Part shown: positions 1 to 6,294 of the stretch, piece after piece | Layout of the letters: each line of letters begins with the position of its first letter | How positions within the stretch are numbered: position 1 is the first letter of the stretch | From: Candidatus Competibacteraceae bacterium | GTDB lineage: Bacteria; Pseudomonadota; Gammaproteobacteria; Competibacterales; Competibacteraceae | NCBI GenBank assembly: GCA_007120095.1 | Contig: SKOM01000012.1 | Coordinates: forward strand, 1 to 6,310 | Length of the DNA: 6,310 nt | Direction: 5' to 3' | Notes under the pieces: model-generated | Told to the model about the DNA's origin: nothing | Seen by the model: only the letters and a program-made list of their open reading frames with translations | Database searches by the model: none | Made by a program: the position numbers and the translations under genes

Positions 1-2121
1 ACCGATCTCACCCTGGCTGAAGCCCATGACCCGCAGTGTCGCCAGCTCGCGTGCACGCTCGGTAAAGGCAATCCGTGCATTATTGTAGACCACGGCAAAC
101 GCGATTGAACCGGCCAGGAACAGCATCACCATCAGAAACGAGATGAACGTTTCATCCATGTATTCCTCAAGCGTGGCAGCCGCTTCACTGATGATACCCA
201 CACCGGCGATGACCGGCATTTCCCTTAATCTGCCCTGCAACGTGTCCCATTGCCGCTCATCGATCATCAGCCAGGCACCGGAGATGGCGGGGCCTTCCTG
301 CAGCAGGCTGTTCAGCCAGTCACGCCTGCCATAGGCACCCAGGCCCACCAGTTCTTCAACGATGCCCGCAACGGGCACGTTCAAGGTGCGGCGATGCCCT
401 TCCATGATCTCCACCTCGATGCGGTCGCCTTCAGCCACACCGAGATAATCCGCCAGCCAGTAGGTCAGCAACACGCCTTCGTCGGGTGGTGGCACGGGAT
501 GAAAGCGTTCATCAAGTATGCGACGCAGCACCGGCTCCGCAGGCAGACCGGTCAGCGACGAGCGATAACTCAGATGTCCGGATCGCAGGGTGGCCGGTGC
601 GCTGCGATAACCTTCTGCATACAGTACGCCCGGCAAATGCCGCAATTCCGCCAGTGCCTGATATGACAGCGGCTCAATGAATCGAACGTGCATGTCCATG
701 CGCTGCATCTGGCTGTAGTTGATATCGACCAGATAATCCGCAGCACCGCGCTGGTGGTTCGCCATGACCAGCAGGCTGCAGGCAAGAGCAATGCCGAGTA
801 CCGACAGGCCCGCCTTCCAGGGATAACGGGTAAGATTGCGAACCAGCATGCGCATGACCGGCCCCAGCCATGCGGCGGGCAGCAGGCGCTCCATGAGTCC
901 ACGGCGAAATCTGGCCGGCGCTGGCGGCCGCATGGCCTCGGCGGGTGGCAGGTGAACAGAGTTCCAGACCGATCCTATGACCCCGGCCACTGCGGCGAGC
1001 ACGGTCACACCTACTGCAATGCTGATAACCCTGGGATCAAGGCGAAACGCCAGTTCCGGAAAACGGTAATACTCGGCCAGCAGGCCGGCGAGACCGCTGG
1101 CCAGCCAACTGCCCATGGCAATCCCCGCCACAGCGCCGATCATAACGATGATCAGCATCATGACCAGATAATGACCGGCAATATCGATATCAGTGTATCC
1201 AAAGGCCTTGAGCACGGCGATTTGTTGCCGTTGCTGGCGAACGACGCGGCTGACCACCACATTCAGCAGAAAAGCGGCGACACTGATGAAGATTGCCGGC
1301 ATGATAATGCCCATGATCTGCAACCGGTTTAGCCCGTCGACTACAAAACGGTGCGATAACTGATCATCACGGGTGTAGGCACCGGTGCCGCCATAGCGCG
1401 CCAGCAACGGATCCAGCGCCTCGATGACCTCATCAGCGGCCACGCCGGCCTGGAGTGTCAGCACCAGGTCATTGAAAGCACCGTCAAGCCCGGTGGCGCG
1501 CGCGACACCTTGCCGATTCATCCACAGCACACCATAGCGCAGGTAGTCAGGCAGAATATCAGCAGGCGCAATCTGATAGACGAACTCCGGGCTGAGCACA
1601 ATGCCACTGATGGTCAGCCGTTGCAGACGACCGTGAATGATGGCTTCCAGTGTATCGCCCGGTTGCAAGCCGTGTGCTTCGGCGAAGGCTTCACTGATGG
1701 CGACCTGATCGTTGCGGCCGGCCTCCGGGAGCGAACCGGTACGTATATAGAGCTGGTTTAATCCCGGCTGTCGGCCATCGGGGATGGAGAGCAGTTGTCC
1801 GCGTATGGCATCCGGAAAGTCGGGCACTTCAATCTGAATACCGGTTACGACCCGAGGCTCGACCTGGTTGACGCCGGGTATACGACGGATACGCTCGACC
1901 AGACCCAGAGGTGCGCGCTTCAGTGGCGCGAATACATGACCGAACTGCTGGGATTGGTAGAAGCGCTGCTTGGTCAGCGTCAAGGTATCCAGTGAGCTGA
2001 GGGCGGTAATCAATGTCATCACGCCACAGGCAACGACCACCGCAATGGCCGTTGCCTGCCCGGCCAGGCCGCGCAGGTCACGCAGCAGCTTGCGGTTGAG
2101 CGTGTTCATAACCATAGCCAT
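1..2121 (-). CDS. FtsX/MacB-type ABC transporter permease, large two-module form (3' end cut by window edge)
   Basis: The minus-strand frame is open for 707 codons from 2121 to base 1 with no stop, so the C-terminus lies outside the window. Membrane segments by eye, numbered from 2121, are ~23-43, 268-290, 314-347 and 361-384 (first FtsX module), then ~436-453 and 658-681 (second module). Large extracytoplasmic domains lie at ~45-265 and ~455-655. Each module has the FtsX-type cytoplasmic segment after a helix: RQQIAVLKAFGY (~300-310) and ERARELATLRVMGF (~688-701), the expected ATPase-coupling regions. The duplicated layout resembles YbbP-like permeases of ~800 residues, so roughly 80-100 residues are probably missing. 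It should sit in the inner membrane and pair with the ATPase encoded 150 bases upstream; the substrate is unknown. The start is uncertain: in-frame ATGs lie at 2121, 2115 and 2109, with only a weak GAG/GGA-type ribosome site. The 2109 start (MNTLNRKLLRDL) is also plausible. Confidence 0.9.
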   Translation of the reverse strand, partial: MAMVMNTLNRKLLRDLRGLAGQATAIAVVVACGVMTLITALSSLDTLTLTKQRFYQSQQFGHVFAPLKRAPLGLVERIRRIPGVNQVEPRVVTGIQIEVPDFPDAIRGQLLSIPDGRQPGLNQLYIRTGSLPEAGRNDQVAISEAFAEAHGLQPGDTLEAIIHGRLQRLTISGIVLSPEFVYQIAPADILPDYLRYGVLWMNRQGVARATGLDGAFNDLVLTLQAGVAADEVIEALDPLLARYGGTGAYTRDDQLSHRFVVDGLNRLQIMGIIMPAIFISVAAFLLNVVVSRVVRQQRQQIAVLKAFGYTDIDIAGHYLVMMLIIVMIGAVAGIAMGSWLASGLAGLLAEYYRFPELAFRLDPRVISIAVGVTVLAAVAGVIGSVWNSVHLPPAEAMRPPAPARFRRGLMERLLPAAWLGPVMRMLVRNLTRYPWKAGLSVLGIALACSLLVMANHQRGAADYLVDINYSQMQRMDMHVRFIEPLSYQALAELRHLPGVLYAEGYRSAPATLRSGHLSYRSSLTGLPAEPVLRRILDERFHPVPPPDEGVLLTYWLADYLGVAEGDRIEVEIMEGHRRTLNVPVAGIVEELVGLGAYGRRDWLNSLLQEGPAISGAWLMIDERQWDTLQGRLREMPVIAGVGIISEAAATLEEYMDETFISFLMVMLFLAGSIAFAVVYNNARIAFTERARELATLRVMGFSQGEIG

Positions 2122-2271
2122 TCGCTCTGTTTTCCAGACATGAAATAGTCGTTCGCCCTGATGATCGTGGTGTAGGGGCGGTTCGCGAACCGCCCCTACC
2201 GCCTATATGCCATCTGCGGTCGCCCATGGAGGCACGGTTCCCATGTTCGGATAATTCATCAAATGGCTATA
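2122..2271. other. Intergenic spacer between ATPase and permease genes
   Basis: These 150 bases separate the two transporter genes, an unusually wide gap for an ATPase-permease pair that is otherwise co-directional. I see no coding frame in it. Its one clear element is the perfect palindrome at 2172-2199. No strong promoter for the permease is evident, so co-transcription with the ATPase is the simplest reading. Confidence 0.6.
2172..2199. repeat. 28-bp perfect palindrome, REP-like intergenic element
   Basis: The half-site GTAGGGGCGGTTCG is followed immediately by its exact reverse complement, giving a 28-bp perfect palindrome centred between 2185 and 2186. It is GC-rich and sits between two co-oriented genes. 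Neither strand has a U-tract after the stem, which argues against an intrinsic terminator. Short GC-rich palindromes of this kind are typical of dispersed REP-like elements, which can stabilise upstream mRNA or tune expression of the downstream gene. Copy number elsewhere in the genome cannot be seen here. Confidence 0.75.
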
Positions 2272-2994
2272 TCACCACTTGAGTTCGGCCGCAGCCCGTC
2301 GTGACGGATTGGTGCGGGTTTCCGAAACTTTGCCATCGGACAGCCGCACCACCCGATCCGCCATGTCACCGATGATTTCATTATGGGTGATGATGCAGGT
2401 CGCCGTACCGAGTTCCCGGTTGACTTGATCCAGAGCCTCCAGCACCCGGATACCGGTCTTCGAATCCAGCGCACCGGTGGGTTCGTCGCATAGCAGCACC
2501 GCCGGTTGCTTGGCGATGGCGCGGGCGATGGCGACGCGCTGCTGTTCGCCTCCGGAAAGTTGCGACGGAAAGTGATCCAGGCGTTGTTCCAGTCCGACTC
2601 GCGCCAGCGCTTCCTCGGGCGGCATGGGGTTGCGGGCAATCTCGGTGACCAGCGCCACGTTTTCGCGAGCGGTCAGACTGGGAATCAGATTGTAGAATTG
2701 GAATACAAAGCCGACGTGATGGCGGCGAAACTCGGTCAGCTTGCGATTGGAGGCCCTGGTCAGCTCCAGATCGCGGTAAAAAACCTCACCGCCGGTCGCC
2801 GTGTCCAGTCCGCCGAGGATATTCAGCAAGGTGGATTTGCCGGATCCGGAGGCACCGAGCAAAACCACCATTTCCCCGGATTTGAGCTCGAAATCAACTC
2901 CGCGCAGGGCGTGAATGGTCACCTCACCCATGATATAAGTCTTGGTGAGGCCGGTGGTTTTGAAGATGACTTCAGGGTTTTGCGGGTCGGTCAA
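2272..2994 (-). CDS. ABC transporter ATP-binding protein, LolD/MacB (FtsE-like) subfamily
   Basis: This 240-residue protein is a complete ABC ATPase of normal length for the LolD/MacB/FtsE group. All motifs are visible: Walker A GASGSGKS (47-54), Q-loop glutamine in VFQF (Q99), signature LSGGEQQ (146-152), Walker B LLCDEPTG (167-174) with catalytic E171, D-loop ALD (175-177) and switch histidine H204 in IITHNE. No membrane segment is present, so it is a peripheral cytoplasmic subunit that hydrolyses ATP to drive the FtsX-type permease encoded next. The start is a TTG at 2994: the frame has a stop at 3028-3030 and no ATG or GTG before the conserved N-terminal strand, while a CAGGA ribosome site lies 9 bases upstream. 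The family handles lipoproteins, peptides, macrolides or envelope signals; this sequence does not say which. LolD itself is less likely because the partner permease is the duplicated large form, not LolC/LolE. Confidence 0.95.
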   Translation of the reverse strand: MTDPQNPEVIFKTTGLTKTYIMGEVTIHALRGVDFELKSGEMVVLLGASGSGKSTLLNILGGLDTATGGEVFYRDLELTRASNRKLTEFRRHHVGFVFQFYNLIPSLTARENVALVTEIARNPMPPEEALARVGLEQRLDHFPSQLSGGEQQRVAIARAIAKQPAVLLCDEPTGALDSKTGIRVLEALDQVNRELGTATCIITHNEIIGDMADRVVRLSDGKVSETRTNPSRRAAAELKW

Positions 2995-3003
2995 GTCGGC
3001 ATG

Positions 3004-3008
3004 TCCTG
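3004..3008 (-). promoter_or_regulatory. Ribosome binding site that supports the TTG start of the ABC ATPase
   Basis: On the minus strand CAGGA is followed by 9 bases and then TTG at 2994. An ATG at 3002 lies nearer the site but is out of frame and meets a stop after three codons (ATG CCG ACT TGA). No other in-frame start codon lies between the upstream stop and the first conserved residues. Confidence 0.65.
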
Positions 3009-3040
3009 CTGTTTTGCAGTGGCAATATTATTGAATCAGT

Positions 3041-3054
3041 ATCATGCGCATGAT
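3041..3054. promoter_or_regulatory. 14-bp perfect palindrome upstream of the ABC operon, candidate operator
   Basis: ATCATGCGCATGAT is self-complementary across all 14 bases, centred between 3047 and 3048, and lies about 47 bases upstream of the ATPase start. An AT-rich tract (AATAATATT on the minus strand, about 3024-3032) lies between the palindrome and the gene and could be a -10 region. I could not pair it with a well-spaced -35 box: the best match, TTGCAT at 3053-3058, is 20-22 bases away. The position fits a regulator site overlapping the promoter, but the palindrome also contains start codons of the small plus-strand ORF, so it may be coincidental. Confidence 0.3.
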
Positions 3055-3193
3055 GCAACACCGCTCTGATAAATTACCACCGCCAGAGGACGGCATGGAA
3101 GCCCCGCCTCCGGAAGACTATATGCCTGCGCCACCCGATGGGGAAGGCGACATGGAACCAGAGTCGCCGGAATGGACACCCGAAGACCGTTAA
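3044..3193 (+). CDS. Possible small proline- and acid-rich ORF (49 codons), divergent from the ABC operon
   Basis: A plus-strand frame opens after a TGA at 3032-3034 and runs to TAA at 3191-3193. The predicted peptide is dominated by Pro, Glu, Asp and Met, with a loosely repeated unit: PPPEDGMEA, PPPEDYMPA, PPDGEGDMEPE. It ends in SPEWTPEDR. In-frame ATGs occur at 3044, 3050, 3053 and 3095. Only the last has a clear purine-rich ribosome site (AGAGGA four bases upstream), which would give a 32-residue product. No signal peptide or membrane segment is seen and I recognise no family. It could be a genuine small acidic protein, the leftover tail of a decayed gene, or chance in GC-rich DNA. The ordered repeat is the main reason to list it. 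Confidence 0.3.
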   Translation: MRMMQHRSDKLPPPEDGMEAPPPEDYMPAPPDGEGDMEPESPEWTPEDR

Positions 3194-3334
3194 GCTGACC
3201 CCTGATGCCAATCCGGCCGCACGCTTGTTACCTGGCGTGTGGTCGGTCGACAAAACGCCCTCACACCTACTCCGAAAAATACCGGATTTGTCCCCATACC
3301 AGTGGCATCACACGGGGTTTGTTAAGTTCCGAGG
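3194..3334. other. Intergenic stretch between the small ORF and the helicase stop
   Basis: About 140 bases at the convergent junction. A short inverted pair (GGCGT at 3234-3238 and ACGCC at 3255-3259) and a four-base stem (TCCG/CGGA) on the minus strand around 3270-3290 are too weak to call terminators. No U-tract-backed hairpin follows the helicase stop, and I see no RNA gene or insertion-sequence end. Confidence 0.5.
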
Positions 3335-6211
3335 TTACAAAGAACGGATATGTTCGCGCTGCCGATCCAACCAGATTTGCTGATACGATTCGTCCATTGC
3401 CCCCCCTGTCCTGCTGACTGCGGTGAGCGGTTGACGACCCTGAGCGACATCGTACTGGGGGATAGTCAATGCTGGAGCACGGCTGCGGAAAATACCGAGA
3501 TCGTCTAAGTCAAACAGCTCATAGTACCGATGCCAGCGCTCACCGATGCGGATTTGCAGCCCCGGATTAATAATGTAATGCCCACGCTTAAGTCGAACAA
3601 ACAATTTGCGGTTATAGCGATCATCGCGGTTGACTTCATTTTTAGACAATATACTGCTGATATAAGCGCGTTGCTTACGTCGAGCGGGGAGCACACTGTC
3701 TGGCAGATGCGCAATGCAGTGGGCCAGCATTGGAGCGGTAAAGGCATCACCGCCACGCGGCATGGCTAGTGCTGGTCCCAAGTAACGGTAGAACAACGTA
3801 CTGCATAGATGCAGCAAGAAAAACTCCATCAGCCGTTGATCTAAGGGCATCAGCCGCCCTTCGGCTTGAATGGCTACGCTGTCAGGGGTGAGCATAGGAT
3901 AAATCCGCCCAAGGCGTTCACGGGCGTATTTAGGATCGATTAACGCTTTTTCCAGCGCAAAATGCATCGCACTAAAACCATGATTGGCGACCAACGTCGG
4001 ATCAGCCCCGCGCTCAGTCAGCGCGGTCACGAGTGCGTCATTACCCAACCGAGCCGCGACCATCAGTGGTGTGAGATTGAAATGAGTGCGGTGGTCAACC
4101 CCATAGCGTTCGGTATCACGCAATACCGCATTCGGGTTTTTAAAACCGTAATTGAGAAAATGATGCTGATGCAGTTGTCGGGTAACTTTGTCTTCGCGCT
4201 GAGTCACCGGTCTGAAATCCACGTCGGCCAGGGCGTTTAACATGGGACGATGACAATGCAGCAGAGCATATTCAAACGCTTCAAGGCGTAGTTTCTTATT
4301 ATTTTCGTTAACTGCTCGCTCGCGAATTTGGGCAAAGCGTTCCCGATCCACCACCGGCCACGGTACCGGTTGTTGGTGGAGTACCCGTTCACGGATGTCC
4401 CGTGCCTGATCGGCCTTGCCTTGTAATTCGAGTTTACGGGCTTCTTTTTGCCAATCCTCGGTGCTGGAATCCTCACGTTGCAGATTGAGTTCGCCGGTGA
4501 AACGATCCAATTGCAGCACCTTCATGGCCGGATGCTGGTGATCCGCCTCAATCAGATAAAGATTGCATACGGCTCGGGTGACGGCCACATACAGGGCATT
4601 AATGAAGAACTTGTAGACTTCGAGTGATTTATCACGCTTGTCCTTGGAGCGGGCATAGCGCAGTGTTTCCAGTTCAAGATCCGCTGCATCCACCCCTCGG
4701 GCAACTTCACGAAAGGCACTGGTTTCCTCACTGATGAAGTTGTAGAGAATAATATTCTGGTATTCCAAACCTTTAGCTTCTTGAACGGAAAACACCAGCG
4801 GTGTATCAAACCATTGGCGGGCGGCGGCCTTTTGATCCTCATGCATAACCAGCACGGCAAAGCGGGTGGAACGCGCCGTGCGGGTATTGAGATCGCGTTT
4901 GATGGCATCGCGGTCGGGTAGCAGTTGTAATTGACCCTGGCTGTCACCGACGCTGCGTACCAGATAATTGCTCTCGCGATCCACCGAGCCGAAACGAGCA
5001 TGTTTGAGCTTGAGGATCCGATTAGCGACCTCGGTAACCACTAATGAATTACGGTAATTGGAGTGCAGAATCCGCACCACCTCACCGTGACCGGTCAATT
5101 CACGTTCGTTGAAGAACAGCGATTTCACACTTGACCAGGCAAAGAAATTCGGGTGCACAATCTGGTTAGAATCACCGCACAACATGAACTGACCGGCAAC
5201 ACGCAGGGTTTTAAGAATCAGATAAAGCTGGATATTGGTGATGTCTTGGACTTCATCCACTACAATAAAATCGTAACGTGGCTCGGCCAGCGCCAGATAC
5301 TGATGACTGACGATATTGGAATCATAGAGGCTTTCCGCCTCCAGAAACTGCACATAACGTTCGAAGAGGGTGTATACCTCAGGACGTTCTGCTTCGGTGA
5401 AAATCGACTGCTTAACCCCTAAGTTCACATACTCTTCGCGGCTGAGCCACGGGGCATCACCGACCGGACCGGTAATCACCCCACGAAACTCTTCATACAC
5501 TTTATGGCCATCACGTACCCGGGTCGCGCCGCGCTGGCGTTGGAACCATGCTTGAAAATCTCCAGCGGTGATTTCGCGCCCTGGCGGGACTCGAATACTG
5601 GCCAAGAAGTCATAAAAGGCCAGAAAGTCAACTTCTTGATCGTCGTTATCGTAACCGTTAGCAAAGTACAGATTGCGGGAGTTATGGACAAGATACGGCG
5701 ATAAACTCACATAGAGGACATCACCGATGGCCTGCTTCATTTTTTCCAATGTCAGTGCCGTCTTACCACTGCCGGCCGAGCCAACAATAACCAATGGTGG
5801 TGGCGTTTGATAAATGCCATGTTGGTCATCATCGAAACACAGAATTTTGTCGAGCAGGTGAAAGCGGTCACGTTCCGGATGCATATACGTTAACGGCTCA
5901 GCGTCCAGACCCTCTGAGGACTGAACCTCTGGAATCCGTTCATCATCAATGGTCACGCCACCCGCCAGAAACCGTGAGCGCGCATAGGCATGGTTAGGAA
6001 TATATTCCAGCAATAGGCAACAGGTTTCACCCTGATAGCGGTACAGGCTAAACAGCAGCCGGTCGCTGCGATTCAGTCGGGCGCGATACAGATTATCGCC
6101 GACCTTACGCACATCAGCCTGATCAAAACGCCCTGCTTCCAGTGCAGCTTGCACTTTGGCGAGTCCAGGCACCTTGTCTGGATTAAGATCATTATAGATA
6201 AGTACTCGCAT
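3335..6211 (-). CDS. RelE/ParE-like domain fused to UvrD-family SF1 helicase with ankyrin repeats
   Basis: This 958-residue protein appears intact. Residues 1-83 match the RelE/ParE toxin pattern: a helical region, then strands with NLYRARLNRSDRLLFSL (40-56) and LLEYIPNHAY (67-76). The SF1 helicase core has Walker A GSAGSGKT (144-151, K150), Walker B IVVDEVQD (316-323), motif III GDSNQ (346-350), motif IV SNYRNS (384-389, R387), motif V SVQEAKGLEY (475-484) and motif VI ALYVAVTRA (539-547, R546). Residues ~585-612 look like one TPR-type helical hairpin. Ankyrin-like repeats lie at ~704-755 (TPLMVAARLGN, then ADPTLVANHGFSAMHFAL). The C-terminus (~845-900) is basic and may be a winged helix. 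No membrane segment is seen, so the protein is probably a cytoplasmic ATP-driven nucleic-acid motor. All helicase catalytic residues are present; substrate and biological role are unknown. The start is ATG 6211 with AGGA seven bases upstream. No co-directional partner is visible within the window. Confidence 0.9.
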   Translation of the reverse strand: MRVLIYNDLNPDKVPGLAKVQAALEAGRFDQADVRKVGDNLYRARLNRSDRLLFSLYRYQGETCCLLLEYIPNHAYARSRFLAGGVTIDDERIPEVQSSEGLDAEPLTYMHPERDRFHLLDKILCFDDDQHGIYQTPPPLVIVGSAGSGKTALTLEKMKQAIGDVLYVSLSPYLVHNSRNLYFANGYDNDDQEVDFLAFYDFLASIRVPPGREITAGDFQAWFQRQRGATRVRDGHKVYEEFRGVITGPVGDAPWLSREEYVNLGVKQSIFTEAERPEVYTLFERYVQFLEAESLYDSNIVSHQYLALAEPRYDFIVVDEVQDITNIQLYLILKTLRVAGQFMLCGDSNQIVHPNFFAWSSVKSLFFNERELTGHGEVVRILHSNYRNSLVVTEVANRILKLKHARFGSVDRESNYLVRSVGDSQGQLQLLPDRDAIKRDLNTRTARSTRFAVLVMHEDQKAAARQWFDTPLVFSVQEAKGLEYQNIILYNFISEETSAFREVARGVDAADLELETLRYARSKDKRDKSLEVYKFFINALYVAVTRAVCNLYLIEADHQHPAMKVLQLDRFTGELNLQREDSSTEDWQKEARKLELQGKADQARDIRERVLHQQPVPWPVVDRERFAQIRERAVNENNKKLRLEAFEYALLHCHRPMLNALADVDFRPVTQREDKVTRQLHQHHFLNYGFKNPNAVLRDTERYGVDHRTHFNLTPLMVAARLGNDALVTALTERGADPTLVANHGFSAMHFALEKALIDPKYARERLGRIYPMLTPDSVAIQAEGRLMPLDQRLMEFFLLHLCSTLFYRYLGPALAMPRGGDAFTAPMLAHCIAHLPDSVLPARRKQRAYISSILSKNEVNRDDRYNRKLFVRLKRGHYIINPGLQIRIGERWHRYYELFDLDDLGIFRSRAPALTIPQYDVAQGRQPLTAVSRTGGAMDESYQQIWLDRQREHIRSL

Positions 6212-6218
6212 GCGTTTG

Positions 6219-6222
6219 TCCT
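6219..6222 (-). promoter_or_regulatory. Ribosome binding site of the helicase gene
   Basis: AGGA on the minus strand lies seven bases upstream of the ATG at 6211. It fixes the start that keeps the full N-terminal RelE-like domain. Confidence 0.65.
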
Positions 6223-6226
6223 GGGT

Positions 6227-6239
6227 CTTTTGTCAAAAG
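6227..6239. promoter_or_regulatory. Inverted repeat CTTTTG-N-CAAAAG just upstream of the helicase, candidate operator
   Basis: Two perfect 6-base arms flank a single central base, starting 16 bases before the ATG and next to the ribosome site. A protein bound here would block transcription or access to the start, so local control is possible. No regulator gene or firm promoter is seen, and 6-base arms can occur by chance. Confidence 0.3.
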
Positions 6240-6251
6240 TGCAACTTCAGT

Positions 6252-6294
6252 AGGGGGATTTGGCACCGCTTGACCGCCCCCCTTCAACAAATCC
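6252..6294. repeat. Overlapping inverted repeats upstream of the helicase
   Basis: Two interleaved pairs are present: AGGGGG (6252-6257) with CCCCCT (6278-6283), and GGATTTG (6256-6262) with CAAATCC (6288-6294). They share bases, so only one stem could form at a time. A direct repeat ACCGC (6265-6269 and 6273-6277) lies between the arms. The layout suggests a degenerate dispersed palindromic element or a regulatory leader; there is no U-tract to mark a terminator. Confidence 0.3.

Noticed and set aside
688..1332. Long plus-strand open frame of 214 codons
   Set aside because: It lies antisense to the permease, whose frame encodes clear membrane helices and FtsX motifs. The plus-strand product is rich in His, Gln and Asp and resembles no family, as expected of a shadow frame.
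2172..2199. Rho-independent terminator
   Set aside because: The stem is strong, but no run of T follows on either strand, and it lies between two genes expected to be co-transcribed.
2506..3069. Plus-strand open frame of 187 codons opposite the ATPase
   Set aside because: The minus strand here carries every ABC ATPase motif in order. The opposite frame has no recognisable domain.
3138..3383. Plus-strand open frame across the junction, ending in CSRCRSNQIC
   Set aside because: It overlaps the small proline-rich frame and the helicase 3' end, has no ribosome site, and the Cys cluster comes from antisense helicase codons.
4237..5001. Minus-strand frames of 79 and 149 codons in the helicase region
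   Set aside because: They overlap the intact helicase frame in another phase, lack motifs, and do not indicate a frameshift because the main frame is continuous.
3335..6211. Toxin-antitoxin operon
   Set aside because: Although the N-terminus is RelE-like, there is no small antitoxin gene directly upstream within the ~100 bases available or directly downstream, and the domain is fused to a helicase.
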